NCBI RefSeq assembly: GCF_024300825.1
Contig: NZ_CP101323.1
Span: forward strand, 1,054,001 to 1,118,000
Origin: Natronomonas gomsonensis
Lineage (GTDB): Archaea; Halobacteriota; Halobacteria; Halobacteriales; Haloarculaceae
DNA length: 64,000 bases
Reading direction: 5' to 3'
Shown here: piece by piece, positions 32,899 through 43,371 of the stretch
Layout: each line of letters begins with the position of its first letter
How positions within the stretch are numbered: the first letter of the stretch is position 1
The notes under the pieces: generated by a model
What the model saw: the letters and a program-made list of their open reading frames with translations, nothing else
Told to the model about the DNA's origin: nothing
Database searches by the model: none
Program-made: the position numbers and the translations under genes

Positions 32899-34182
32899 CT
32901 ACTCGCTCACGGCTTTGCCGTTCGCTTCGTTGAGGGTGGGGCTTTCGCGTGGACTCCCGTTCTGGCCACTGCTGGCAGGCTCATAATCGCCGTTCACGTT
33001 CAACATCCCGCGATTCAAGCGCACGTTTACGGGTGCGCCTCCGCCCGACGACGTTTGCGCCGAGCGGAGATGCTTCAGACCGATGTTCTTCGCCGCGTTG
33101 TAGTCCGCGTGCGGTGAGTACCCGCACTTCAGACACTCGAATACGTCCTGTCCGTCCGATGTCGGGCGGCTGTTCTCGTGAGTGAACCCACACTTAGAAC
33201 ACCGCTGGCTCGTGTACGCGGGACTCACCTGCTCGACCGAGATACCCTCTACTTCGGCCTTATACTCGACGTAGTCGTACAGTCGACGGAACGCCCATGC
33301 GTGGAACTTCTTGGCACGAGGCATCCGCTCACGAATCCCCGTCAGGTTCTCAAACGCGATTACGTCACAGTCGTGTTCGACGGCTTCCGCGACGAGTTCC
33401 TTCGAGACAGTGTGTAAGAAGTGGTCGTAGCGGCCTGTCTCCGTGCGTCCGACCGATTTCATAGTTTCGTGAGCGGCTCGCGTTCCACGCTGTTGAAGCG
33501 ACCCGCGCCGCTTCTCAAACTCGCGGTGCCAGTGGTTCACCTCCGACCCGTTCCAGAACTCGCCGGTTGAGGTGACAGCGACGTTTTCGATGCCAAGGTC
33601 AACGCCGAGGACTGTGCTGTGCTCGTCGTTGCCGTCGTCGGCAGTCTCGAACTCCACGTCCGCCTTTGTTCGGACGTGAAGGTAGAACTCACCATCTCGG
33701 TAGTGGAGTTCTGCGCCCGTCACTTCGTAGTCGTCGTTGAATAGGTACTCCGAGTGGGGCGTCTCGCGGCCCTCGTCGGGAAGAACGTACTCGGCAGTGA
33801 TGCGTCCTTCGACGGTTGAGAGCGTTGCGTGGTCGTCGTTGAACGTCGCACATCGCTTGTCATAGACGAGCGTCGGGGCGGTGAAGTTCGGTTTCCCCGC
33901 GTAGTCACCGTGCTTCCACCGAGCGACGACGCTCTGGACGGCGTCGGCGGCCTTGTTGCGGGCGTTCTGGACGAGATTCGCTTGGAGTCTCGTTTCGGCC
34001 CGCACGTCGTCGTAGGTTTCGCGTTGAAGTTCGGCTTTGCTCGTAGTCTTGTACTCGCCTTGCCATGCGTGGTCGACGACGTAGTTGGCGGCCCACAGGA
34101 ACTCGGAGATGGTTTCGTGGAGGAGGTCGGCGTCGCTGTCGGCCACGTCAAGTTTGACGGGGACGGTGCGACGTACCTCCAT
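32899..34182 (-). CDS. tnpB: RNA-guided endonuclease TnpB, intact catalytic residues
   Basis: The 427-residue protein has the split RuvC nuclease with all three acidic residues: Asp195 in [11 protein letters not shown], Glu278 in AFENLTG, and Asp360 in [11 protein letters not shown]. The zinc ribbon has CSKC (328-331) and CLKC (350-353). Known TnpBs use an RNA made from the element's right end to cut the empty donor site, helping the element persist. Here the last 50 residues overlap the right-end hairpin, so the RNA and the coding sequence share DNA. GTATAAAGG (34207-34215) lies about 29 nt before the ATG, so it looks expressed. No TnpA gene is adjacent. Confidence 0.88.
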   Translation of the reverse strand: MEVRRTVPVKLDVADSDADLLHETISEFLWAANYVVDHAWQGEYKTTSKAELQRETYDDVRAETRLQANLVQNARNKAADAVQSVVARWKHGDYAGKPNFTAPTLVYDKRCATFNDDHATLSTVEGRITAEYVLPDEGRETPHSEYLFNDDYEVTGAELHYRDGEFYLHVRTKADVEFETADDGNDEHSTVLGVDLGIENVAVTSTGEFWNGSEVNHWHREFEKRRGSLQQRGTRAAHETMKSVGRTETGRYDHFLHTVSKELVAEAVEHDCDVIAFENLTGIRERMPRAKKFHAWAFRRLYDYVEYKAEVEGISVEQVSPAYTSQRCSKCGFTHENSRPTSDGQDVFECLKCGYSPHADYNAAKNIGLKHLRSAQTSSGGGAPVNVRLNRGMLNVNGDYEPASSGQNGSPRESPTLNEANGKAVSE

Positions 34183-34206
34183 CCGTGTTTCAGCTGTAGT
34201 GCCATG

Positions 34207-34215
34207 CCTTTATAC
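34207..34215 (-). promoter_or_regulatory. TATA box for tnpB
   Basis: GTATAAAGG on the minus strand, about 29 nt before the TnpB start codon at 34182. Confidence 0.55.
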
Positions 34216-34516
34216 TACCAACGATTTGGTGGGGGAGTCGGCCAGTCATCGAGCGTGGTTGGTGTAGTACCATGTCGGTTTCCTCTCCGACCTACTCGCT
34301 CGCTACGCTCTTGAGGTCGGAGGCTCCACCTCGAACGACGGTGAACATGGGAGAAATGCAGTTGGGGAAGAACGACCCTTCCGACATCCAGTACTTCCAC
34401 GGCCGCATGTACGAGTTCCGACTGTACTACACCGCCTTCGACGACCACCAAGTCGAGATGCTGACGCGCGTTTTGGAGTGATTTCCCCTCGCCACCGGGC
34501 AAGTATATCCTTCTCC

Positions 34517-34753
34517 CTACTCCTCGCCCCGATGGAGTGGGGACTCCGCCGTCGTACACTCCGGACGGCCACAGACACCGGCATCGTCGCCGGCGCGCTC
34601 GACGCCGGACGCAAGCGAGGGTAGTTCCCACGTCGCTTCGTGGCCCGTCTCCGTTCGGTGTGTCTCGATGAACTCCCGGGCCGTCCCGAGCGTTTCGAAC
34701 GTCTCCGTTCGGTCACACGCCCGACAGGAGACTGTGACGTGCTTTTCTGCCAT
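34517..34753 (-). CDS. Small zinc-finger protein
   Basis: The 78-residue protein MAEKHVTVSCRACDRTETF has a first CxxC (SCRAC), a central helix (GTAREFIETHRTETGHEATW) with two His, and a second cysteine pair CGRPEC near residue 64. It resembles haloarchaeal small C2-type zinc proteins, role unknown. The open frame extends to 35461, but ATG 34753 begins the domain and has GGTAAATG centred 27 nt upstream, so the longer form is rejected. It lies just right of the disrupted pilin gene, on the opposite strand. Confidence 0.7.
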   Translation of the reverse strand: MAEKHVTVSCRACDRTETFETLGTAREFIETHRTETGHEATWELPSLASGVERAGDDAGVCGRPECTTAESPLHRGEE

Positions 34754-34775
34754 TGGCCACGCTAGCGGTGGCAGG

Positions 34776-34783
34776 CATTTACC
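34776..34783 (-). promoter_or_regulatory. TATA-like box for the small zinc protein
   Basis: GGTAAATG on the minus strand, centred 27 nt before the ATG at 34753. Confidence 0.45.
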
Positions 34784-35065
34784 CCTAGCGCTTCCTGAAC
34801 TCCAGCCAGCGCGTTCGGAGGGACCGCTCCCCTCCTGCCCGTGGCGCTTGCGGTCGGCGCTGGATTGAACCCGCCGAGGCGCTCCTTCGTCAGACAGCGG
34901 GTTCTGGACGCCGGCGGTGGACACACCTGACCGGCCAGACCAAGCGCTCTTGGTTGTGGCGTCCGCCTGTCTACGTATCCACATCGCGGTGGCCGCCTCA
35001 TCGACGACGACGGCGACCTCGACGGAGACGCGGCCCACGGATGACCACCGGATACACGCCCACGC
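34784..35065. other. Unassigned spacer
   Basis: The 312 nt between the zinc protein start (34753) and the next gene (35066) hold the zinc gene's TATA patch and otherwise GC-rich DNA. Frames are open on both strands but none has a recognisable motif, start signal or family-like sequence. Its position beside the interrupted pilin gene makes an old, decayed insertion possible; I see no inverted ends to support that. Confidence 0.4.
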
Positions 35066-35560
35066 ATGTCGAACCACTATCTCACCTCCGAGGAACATCT
35101 TCCCGAGGAGCCAGGGACCGAGACGACCCTCCAGATAACCGACGCCGAGACGAAACGCATCTTCGAGGCGCGGGTGCGCATCGCCCGCGAACCGGACGAG
35201 CTCACCGACCCGTCTCGGTTGACGGTCGTCGCGGGACCACACGAGAGCGTCCGAAAGGAGTGGTACGTGGAACTGCTCGACGAGGTCGATGCGGCCGGCA
35301 TCAACGAGGACCTGCTCCGCCGGCTTGCCGACGAGCAGGCCTCGACCTCGAACATCATCAACACGCGCTCGAACGACCTGAAGGTGGTGCTGCGGTATCT
35401 CGTCGAGTCGGGTCAGTACGAGTCGACTGCGGCCGCACTCCGAAAAATCGCCTTCGAACAACTCGCAACCGAACGGCCAGCCTTGCTGGAGGCCTACGAG
35501 AGCGTTCGGACCGAGTTCGAGAGCGACCCGCTCCGGGATGCGCTCTCGGAGCGTGAGTGA
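35066..35560 (+). CDS. Conserved-looking helical protein of unknown function, head of the UbiD operon
   Basis: The 164-residue acidic protein starts MSNHYLTSEEHLPEEPG. It has a mixed N-terminal half (TTLQITDAETKRIFEARVRIA) and a helical C-terminal half with LLRRLADEQASTSNIINTRSNDLKVVLRYLVESGQYES, which could hold a helix-turn-helix-like or oligomerisation unit. I do not recognise the family. Its stop overlaps the UbiD start (TGATG), so it is translationally coupled to the decarboxylase and may be a small subunit, chaperone or regulator of it. I see no clear TATA box nearby. Confidence 0.65.
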   Translation: MSNHYLTSEEHLPEEPGTETTLQITDAETKRIFEARVRIAREPDELTDPSRLTVVAGPHESVRKEWYVELLDEVDAAGINEDLLRRLADEQASTSNIINTRSNDLKVVLRYLVESGQYESTAAALRKIAFEQLATERPALLEAYESVRTEFESDPLRDALSERE

Positions 35561-37062
35561 TGGCGGTCGATTCGTTCCGTGCGTACCTCGACCGGTTGGC
35601 CGACGCCGGTGATCTCGCCGAGTTCGAGGCGGGCGTCTCCTGGGACTTGGAGGCGAGTGCGATTACGATGCTCGCCAACCAACGCGACGGTCCAATTCCG
35701 GCGTTTCGGTCGATAGCGGAATCGGAGACCGACGCTGTCCTCGTGGGAGACCCCTACCGCGGCTCCCGCGAACGACCGTGGGACCGTATCGCCCGCTCCC
35801 TCGGGATGGCGAGTGACCTGAGCGGCGCCGACTACTACGCGGCTGTCATCGACCGGCTCTCCTCGCCTCGGGAGCCACGCGTCGTCGACCGTCCGGCCGC
35901 ACCCTGCAAGGAGGTCGTCAAGACCGGCGGCGACGTCGACCTCCTGTCGTTCCCGTGGCCCTACATCCATCAAGGCGACGGCGGCCGCTACTCGAACCTC
36001 CAGACGCTTGTCGCGCCGGCACCCGACAGCGAGTGGGGCCGCTGGTCGAGCCATCGCATGATGCTCCACGACGAGACGCAGGCGAGTCTGCTCCTGTTGG
36101 CCGGCGAGCAGGTGCCGAACCTCTATTACTACCAGTACGAGCGTTGCGACCAGCCGATGCCGGTCGCCGCGGTCATCGGCGCCGAACCCGCCGTCGAGTA
36201 CAGCGCCGACATGTGGATTCCCAGCGGGCGGAGCGAGGCGACGTTCGCGGGCGGGCTGAAAGAAGAGCCCGTCGACCTCGTTCCCTGTGAGACGAGCGAC
36301 CTCTTGGTGCCGGCGTCGGCGGAACTCGTCATCGAGGGGCGCGTACTGCCCGGCGAACGCCTCGACGAGGGGCCGTTCGGCGATTACTTCGGCTACATGA
36401 ACGGGCCGCGCCGGTCGATGCCGACCTTCGAAATCGACGCGATTACCCACCGGAGGGCGCCGCGTGTCCCCTTCTGTGTCGAAGGGTCGGGCGTGGGCTA
36501 CGACCGGAACTCCAGTAGCACGCTGGAAGTCACCGCTGCCGGCCCCGACGCGACGCTGGGGCTCCGTGCGGCGGGGTTCGATGTCGAGTTCGCGGTGCCG
36601 TGGCGGTTCACCTCTCGGACGGTCTGGGTCATCGCCACCGACTGCCCCTATCCGGGCTATCTCCACGAACTCGCCAACTTCATCTTCACGACGTGGGGGA
36701 TGCTCCACATCGACTTTTTCGTCTTCGTGGACGCCGATGTCGACCCCTTCGACCCTCGGGCAGTCCTGACGGCGTTCGCCCTTGAGGCTGACCCCGACGA
36801 GGATTTCCACCAGTTCGGCGTCGAGCGCATGCCGAAGGTCCCGCTCAACATCTATCAGACGCCCGATGAGAAGGAGGGCGCCGACGTGGGGACGTCAAAG
36901 GCCAAGACGGCGAAGGCCTACGTCGACGCGACGACCGACGGCGAGCGGATACGGCGTCACGCCGACGAAGAGCTACGGAAACGGGCACGGGCGGTTCTCC
37001 GGGAGGCAGGCGTCTCAGGGGCCGAGTTCGGCTCCGACGAGTCGAGGGGTGAGACCGAGTGA
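35560..37062 (+). CDS. UbiD-family prenylated-FMN decarboxylase (catalytic residues present)
   Basis: The 500-residue UbiD-type protein keeps the catalytic triad region: Arg166 in SSHRMMLHDE, Glu270 and Asp275 in LDEGPFGDYFGYM. The spacing (104 and 5 residues) equals that of Arg173, Glu277 and Glu282 in fungal Fdc1; Asp at the last site also occurs in E. coli UbiD. It should reversibly decarboxylate an aromatic or alpha,beta-unsaturated acid with prenylated FMN, made by a UbiX not in this window. ATG 35560 overlaps the previous stop by 1 nt. The next gene, a degenerate paralogue, overlaps it by 4 nt, and a CoA ligase follows. Confidence 0.86.
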   Translation: MAVDSFRAYLDRLADAGDLAEFEAGVSWDLEASAITMLANQRDGPIPAFRSIAESETDAVLVGDPYRGSRERPWDRIARSLGMASDLSGADYYAAVIDRLSSPREPRVVDRPAAPCKEVVKTGGDVDLLSFPWPYIHQGDGGRYSNLQTLVAPAPDSEWGRWSSHRMMLHDETQASLLLLAGEQVPNLYYYQYERCDQPMPVAAVIGAEPAVEYSADMWIPSGRSEATFAGGLKEEPVDLVPCETSDLLVPASAELVIEGRVLPGERLDEGPFGDYFGYMNGPRRSMPTFEIDAITHRRAPRVPFCVEGSGVGYDRNSSSTLEVTAAGPDATLGLRAAGFDVEFAVPWRFTSRTVWVIATDCPYPGYLHELANFIFTTWGMLHIDFFVFVDADVDPFDPRAVLTAFALEADPDEDFHQFGVERMPKVPLNIYQTPDEKEGADVGTSKAKTAKAYVDATTDGERIRRHADEELRKRARAVLREAGVSGAEFGSDESRGETE

Positions 37063-38486
37063 TTCCATTTGCGGATTATCTGCGCGGCCTGCGGCGCGAC
37101 GACGACTTGGTGGCCATCACCGACGGTCAACGGGACGACGTTCCGGTGGACGTCCTCGCGGCGGAGGCGCTGGATGGAAACGGTCCGGCACTCCGGTTCG
37201 AGCGAGACGACGGCGTCGACCTGGCAAGCGGCGTCTTCAGCGGCCCGGACCAGATGCACTGCCGTGAGTCCGCCCCGTGGTCGCGTCTGTCGCTCGGCCT
37301 CGGCCTCGATGTCGAGGCGCCGCTCGTGGACCTGCTGGATACCGTCGTCTGTCTCGGGCCGACCGGAACCCCCGAGAAAACCACCTACACCCCACAGGCG
37401 GCCTCGCGGACACTGGAGGACCTACAGGCGCTTTCGTTCCCGCGTGGTGTCGACGACACGTGGCCGGTCATCTCCCTCGGTGTCGCCTCGATTACGACCG
37501 ACGACGGCACACACTGGGCGCCGGTCTACGGTGTCGTCGTGAGTACCGACACCCTCCGGGTGCGGGTGCCCGCGTCGCTGGCGTCGCTGTCCGACGACGG
37601 CGACACCGTCGCCATCGCGCTCGGTGTTCCCCCCGCCGCCATCACTGCGGCGTACCTGCTGGCGGTCGCCGACCGGGTCGAAACTCCCATCCGAGAGACC
37701 GGTGTCGAGGGGGCGGTACCGCTCGTGCCGACCAACGGCGGTCGCGTCCCGAGCGCGACGGAGGTCGTCGTCGAGGCGACCGTCGCCGATTCCCAGCCCG
37801 ATTTCGAACCCGACCGGCGGGAGGCCTGGGAGCATGCCGTCGCGGGAGCATCACTCGCTCTCGATGTGACCCGCGTCGTCGCGACCGACGACCCGGTCGT
37901 CCCCATTTCGCCGGTCGGACAGCCGATGGCGGACGACCTCCAGTTGACCGGGCTGACGACGGCGGCCCACCTCTATCATCGCGTCAACAACTACTGGGGC
38001 ATCTCCCCGGTCGAGTGGCTCCTGCTCCCGCCGTCGACGGAACTCGGGGTCTGTTTCGTGGCAAGCGACGTACTTTACGCCGGCTTCGAGTGGCAACTCG
38101 CCAACATCCTGTTTTCCTTCTCGTCGCTGTTCGATACGGTCGTCATCGTCGACGACGACGTCCCATCGTGGGATTTCGGCCGCGTGTTGAGCGATATCTG
38201 GGTGAAGGCCCACCCCTCTCGGGACTGGCTTTTCAGCGAACCGGACGCGCCTGCGGCGAAACGCCCCAACTACCGACAGGACGGGACGACCGGTGCCAGA
38301 CTGTACGTGGACGCGACGTGGGACCCCCGTTGGGACGACTCCTATCTCGCCCCGCGGGTCACATTCGGGAAGTCCTTCCCCGAATCGGTTCGTGAACTGG
38401 CCCGGGAGTTCTGGTCGGCCCGAGGGTTGGAACCGGCCGACTGCGACCCGATAGCCGATGACCTCGATGGCGATTCTACGGGGTGA
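37059..38486 (+). CDS. Degenerate UbiD paralogue, probable non-catalytic partner
   Basis: The 475-residue protein aligns with the preceding UbiD over its whole length: the N-terminal FADYLRGLRRDDDL, and the C-terminal FEWQLANILFSFSSLFDTVVIVDDDV corresponds to LHELANFIFTTWGMLHIDFFVFVDADV. In the middle the catalytic Arg is replaced (PVYGVVVSTDTL where the partner has SSHRMMLHDETQ) and the EGPFGD segment is gone (VPTNGGRVPSATEV). It therefore should not decarboxylate by itself and may be a structural or regulatory subunit. It starts with GTG, overlapping the upstream stop by 4 nt (GTGA), which implies a fixed ratio of the two. Family membership is clear, the role is inferred. Confidence 0.75.
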   Translation: MIPFADYLRGLRRDDDLVAITDGQRDDVPVDVLAAEALDGNGPALRFERDDGVDLASGVFSGPDQMHCRESAPWSRLSLGLGLDVEAPLVDLLDTVVCLGPTGTPEKTTYTPQAASRTLEDLQALSFPRGVDDTWPVISLGVASITTDDGTHWAPVYGVVVSTDTLRVRVPASLASLSDDGDTVAIALGVPPAAITAAYLLAVADRVETPIRETGVEGAVPLVPTNGGRVPSATEVVVEATVADSQPDFEPDRREAWEHAVAGASLALDVTRVVATDDPVVPISPVGQPMADDLQLTGLTTAAHLYHRVNNYWGISPVEWLLLPPSTELGVCFVASDVLYAGFEWQLANILFSFSSLFDTVVIVDDDVPSWDFGRVLSDIWVKAHPSRDWLFSEPDAPAAKRPNYRQDGTTGARLYVDATWDPRWDDSYLAPRVTFGKSFPESVRELAREFWSARGLEPADCDPIADDLDGDSTG

Positions 38487-38627
38487 ACCACGCCCTCGAA
38501 GAAACGATATAAAATCGTATGTTTTGAAAACGATAGCGTTTACGCACCACGGTAGCCTTAAACTTCTCTTGTTCTTCTCGTTTATATACTCTATCAAATA
38601 TTTTCTGATGGGAAATAATAGGGAGCG

Positions 38628-38637
38628 TTTATATATT
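38628..38637 (+). promoter_or_regulatory. TATA box for the acyl-CoA ligase
   Basis: TTTATATATT is centred about 28 nt before the ATG at 38661. The 174-nt gap is very AT-rich and has two further TATA-like runs near 38509 and 38580, so this is a strong, possibly regulated start for the downstream catabolic genes. Confidence 0.65.
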
Positions 38638-38660
38638 GGTCTGCTATCCGAGCGGACTGT

Positions 38661-40343
38661 ATGGTCGAAAGCCACAATCTCCCGGACTACGAGTCAGTGC
38701 GTGAAGAGTTCTCGTGGGACGACATCTACGCGGAGGCGGATTGGGATGCACCCGAGGAACTGAACGTTGGACACGAGGTGGCCGACCGCCACGCTACCGA
38801 CCGCGAGAAGGTGGCGCTGTATCAGGTCGGCACCGACGGCGAACTGAACAAACTGACGTTCTGGGAACTGGCCAACCGGTCGAGCCAGTTCGCGAACGTC
38901 CTCGAAGACCTCGGTGTCGAGGAGGGCGACCGGGTTTTCTCGTATATGCCGCGGATTCCCGAACACTACGTCGCCCTCGTGGGAACCCTCAAGCGCGGCG
39001 CCGTCTGGGGGAGCGTCAACGAGCGGTTCGGCCCCGACGGCATCTCCTATCGGCTTGACGACTGTGACGCGAAAGTCGTCGTCACGACCACCGACAACCG
39101 CGACACCGTCGCCGACGCCTTAGACGACGCGCCGACGGTCGAACACGTCATCACCGTCGACCGCGGCACGGGCGCCCCCGCCGAAGACGTCGTCTTCAAC
39201 ACGGCACTGGACGACGCGAGCACCGAGTACGACGCCGCCGAGACCGGCGGCGAAGACGACGCAATGTTGTACTACACCTCCGGGACGACCGGACTGGCGA
39301 AGGGCGTCCTGCATAAACACCGCTGGATTGCGGGCGTCGCCGCTACCCAGCGGTACACCGTCGACCTCCAGGAGGGTGACCTCTACTGGTCGACCGGCGA
39401 CCTCGGCTGGCTGACCGGGGCCATCAACACCCTCGGTGCGTGGTTCTGGGGGAGTTCGCTGTTCACCTACGAGGGCGAGTTCGATCCCGAGGAGTGGGCC
39501 GACCTCCTCGACGAATACCCCATTACCGTCCTGTTTTCGGTGCCGACGGCCTACCGGATGCTCCGCGAACACGAGGAGGTCCTCGAAGGCGTCGACCTCG
39601 ACCTCCGACATGCGCTGTCCATCGGCGAACCCCTCTCTGCGGGCGTCGTCGAGTGGGGCGAGGAGTCGCTGGGCGTCACCATCCTCGACACCTACGGCCA
39701 GACCGAGACGGGCAACATGATTATCAACAACTACCCGACGATGGAACTCCGTCCCGGCTCGATGGGCAAACCCCTCCCGGGCATCGAGGCGGACATCGTC
39801 GACCCCGAGACGGGCGAGGTGCTCGAACCGGGCGAGACCGGCGAAATCGCCGAGCGCGGTGAGTACCCCTGCTTCTTCGACGAATACTGGCAAAAGCCCG
39901 AGAAGACCGCCGACTGCTTCATCGACGGGCCAGACGGCGAGTGGTATCTCTCCGGTGACCTCGCACACAAAGACGAGGACGGCTACTTCTGGTTCGAAGG
40001 ACGGGCCGACGACGTGATTCTCTCCTCGGGCTACCGCATCGGCCCCTTCGAGGTCGAGAGTTCACTCGGCGAGCACGAAGCCGTCGCCGAGACCGCGGTC
40101 GTCCCCAAGCCTCACCCCGAGCGGGGCAACATCGTCAAGGCCTACGTCGTGCCCAGCGAGGGCGCTACCCCCTCCGAGGACCTGAAGGAGACCGTCAAGA
40201 CCCACGTGAAGGAGGAACTGTCCGCCCACGAGTACCCCCGCGAAATCGAGTTCGTCGAGGAACTACCCAAGACGGTGACCGGGAAGATTCGACGGACCGA
40301 ACTGCAAGACGAGGCCGAAGAAGAGGCCGACGTGAGCGCCTGA
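38661..40343 (+). CDS. Acyl-CoA ligase (AMP-forming, acetyl/propionyl-CoA synthetase-like)
   Basis: The 560-residue ANL-family ligase has the P-loop YYTSGTTGLAKGV, the adenylate motif LDTYGQTETGN, YLSGDLAHKDEDGY and the C-terminal lysine segment PKTVTGKIRRTEL. It activates a carboxylic acid with ATP and CoA. The overall pattern (WSTGDLGWLTG, FTYEGEF) resembles acetyl/medium-chain acyl-CoA synthetases; the exact acid is not decided by the sequence. It starts a block with an acyl-CoA dehydrogenase, a biotin carboxylase system and a MaoC dehydratase, so the acid may be the product of the upstream UbiD pair or a parallel substrate. Confidence 0.87.
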   Translation: MVESHNLPDYESVREEFSWDDIYAEADWDAPEELNVGHEVADRHATDREKVALYQVGTDGELNKLTFWELANRSSQFANVLEDLGVEEGDRVFSYMPRIPEHYVALVGTLKRGAVWGSVNERFGPDGISYRLDDCDAKVVVTTTDNRDTVADALDDAPTVEHVITVDRGTGAPAEDVVFNTALDDASTEYDAAETGGEDDAMLYYTSGTTGLAKGVLHKHRWIAGVAATQRYTVDLQEGDLYWSTGDLGWLTGAINTLGAWFWGSSLFTYEGEFDPEEWADLLDEYPITVLFSVPTAYRMLREHEEVLEGVDLDLRHALSIGEPLSAGVVEWGEESLGVTILDTYGQTETGNMIINNYPTMELRPGSMGKPLPGIEADIVDPETGEVLEPGETGEIAERGEYPCFFDEYWQKPEKTADCFIDGPDGEWYLSGDLAHKDEDGYFWFEGRADDVILSSGYRIGPFEVESSLGEHEAVAETAVVPKPHPERGNIVKAYVVPSEGATPSEDLKETVKTHVKEELSAHEYPREIEFVEELPKTVTGKIRRTELQDEAEEEADVSA

Positions 40344-40421
40344 GCGTTCTTTCGGCCGACGTGGCGCGACGGCTACCCGCCGTCGAACCGCTGTTCGCTG
40401 TTTCCATCCACACTACAACCC

Positions 40422-41588
40422 ATGAATTTCGAAACTACACAGGAGCGTTCGATGATACGCTCGACCGCCGAGGATATCGCGGGCGAGTACGGACCGGAGT
40501 ACTGGCGTGAGAAAGAAGAAGACGGCGAGTTCGCCCAGGCGTTCTGGGACGAACTCGGCGAGGCCGGCTTCCACGGCCTGCTGGTGCCCGAGGAGTACGA
40601 GGGCGCCGGCATGGGCATGCAGGAGATGGGCCTTGCCATGGAGACGCTGTGTGCGGAAGGCTGTGGCATGGCCGGCACCTGGTATCTGGTGTTGACCGCC
40701 GGGATGGCCGCCGTCGGCATCCGCGAGCACGGCACCGACGAACAGAAGGAACGGTACCTGCCCGATATCGCGGCCGGCGACCGGAACTTCTCGATCGGCA
40801 TCACCGAACCAGAGGCGGGCACGAACACGCTCAACGTCGCGACCCGCGCCGAGAAGGACGGCGACGAGTACGTCCTCAACGGGAACAAGGCGTGGATTAC
40901 CTTCTCCGACCGGGCCGACAACATGATTCTCGTCACACGGACGACGCCGCGTGAGGAGGTCGACCGCGGCGTCGACGGCATCAGCCTGTTCATCGTCGAC
41001 ATGGACGACCCCGGTATCGACGTTTCGCCCATCCCCAAACACGGCATCAACTACTCGAAGTCCTGTGAGGTCTTCATCGAGGACGTCCGCGTCCCCGAGG
41101 AGAACCTGCTTGGCGAGAAAGACGGCGGCTGGTGGACGCTGGTCGACATGCTCAACCCCGAGCGTATCGGCTTTGCCGCCGCTGGGACCGGAATCGGCAA
41201 ACTCGCGGCGGATACCGCCATCGAGTACGCCAACGACCGCGAGGTGTTCGACGCACCCGTCGGGAGCCATCAGGGCGTCTCCTTCCCCATCACCCAGGCC
41301 TACGCGGAGATGGAGACGGCGACGCTGATGCGCGAGAAGGCCGCCTGGCTCTACGACCAAGGCGAGGACTGCGGCTACGAGACCAACGTCGCGAAGGCGA
41401 CGGCCGTCAACGCCGGCATCGAGGCGGTCAAACAGTCGATGCAGGCCTTCGGCGGCTGGGGCTACGCCAAGGAGTACGACGTCGAGCGCTGGTGGCGGGA
41501 AATCAACCTCACGCGACTGGCGCCGGTCTCCCAGCAGATGGCGTACAACCACATCAGCCAGCAACTCGGCTTCCCGAAGTCCTACTGA
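40422..41588 (+). CDS. Acyl-CoA dehydrogenase
   Basis: The 388-residue flavoprotein has [25 protein letters not shown], and [27 protein letters not shown]. At its C-terminal end it reads [22 protein letters not shown]: the EGT-type catalytic signature is replaced by a TRLAPVS form, known from other acyl-CoA dehydrogenases such as FadE-type ones. It probably oxidises the ligase product to an enoyl-CoA, which the carboxylase could then extend. It begins 78 nt after the ligase and ends 2 nt before the biotin carboxylase gene, so it is in the same operon. Confidence 0.85.
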   Translation: MNFETTQERSMIRSTAEDIAGEYGPEYWREKEEDGEFAQAFWDELGEAGFHGLLVPEEYEGAGMGMQEMGLAMETLCAEGCGMAGTWYLVLTAGMAAVGIREHGTDEQKERYLPDIAAGDRNFSIGITEPEAGTNTLNVATRAEKDGDEYVLNGNKAWITFSDRADNMILVTRTTPREEVDRGVDGISLFIVDMDDPGIDVSPIPKHGINYSKSCEVFIEDVRVPEENLLGEKDGGWWTLVDMLNPERIGFAAAGTGIGKLAADTAIEYANDREVFDAPVGSHQGVSFPITQAYAEMETATLMREKAAWLYDQGEDCGYETNVAKATAVNAGIEAVKQSMQAFGGWGYAKEYDVERWWREINLTRLAPVSQQMAYNHISQQLGFPKSY

Positions 41589-41590
41589 CC

Positions 41591-43366
<1,776 letters not shown>

Positions 43367-43371
43367 TACCA

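Larger units (their letters stand above)
32888..34325 (-). mobile_element. TnpB-only insertion sequence (IS200/IS605 superfamily, IS1341 type)
   Basis: A TnpB gene with no TnpA beside it lies inside the disrupted pilin gene. At the TnpB 3' side is a 9-bp perfect hairpin, CCCCACCCT (32892-32900) with AGGGTGGGG (32933-32941), and at the other side a 7-bp hairpin, CCGACCT (34287-34293) with AGGTCGG (34314-34320). Both have ACTCGCTC beside the first arm, as expected for recognised left and right ends. Exact borders are estimated from these hairpins and from where the LamG frame stops and resumes. It would need a TnpA from elsewhere to move. Confidence 0.75.
32321..34481 (+). pseudogene. Pilin-like gene with LamG domain: frameshifted, interrupted by a TnpB element, core of LamG missing
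   Basis: The left part starts GTG 32321 and encodes a haloarchaeal pilin N-terminus (SGMSPVVGVALMIAITVALAAVIVAMLLG), then a beta-rich segment. Near 32580-32590 the frame shifts by one (stop at 32603-32605 in the first frame), and the continuation in the next frame reads VTGREIFLPTAPGDEV, then the start of a LamG/concanavalin-like domain (VAYYPFTGGGTTVEDHSRNGNDG, EFDGTDDYVTVDD). The TnpB element cuts in here. After it, frame 34324-34481 resumes with MGEMQLGKNDPSDIQYFHGRMYEFRLYYTAFDDHQVEML, the end of the same domain. About 80-100 central LamG residues are absent. The N-terminal 94-residue piece could still be made. An ancestral surface-attachment protein is inferred. Confidence 0.72.

Noticed and set aside
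32700-34500. A TnpA transposase partner for TnpB
   Set aside because: No frame with a HUH motif or Y1 signature was found beside TnpB; the element looks TnpB-only.
34954-35556. A 200-codon Arg-rich frame over the gene at 35066
   Set aside because: Shadow frame: Arg-rich, no motif, and it conflicts with the coupled gene upstream of UbiD.
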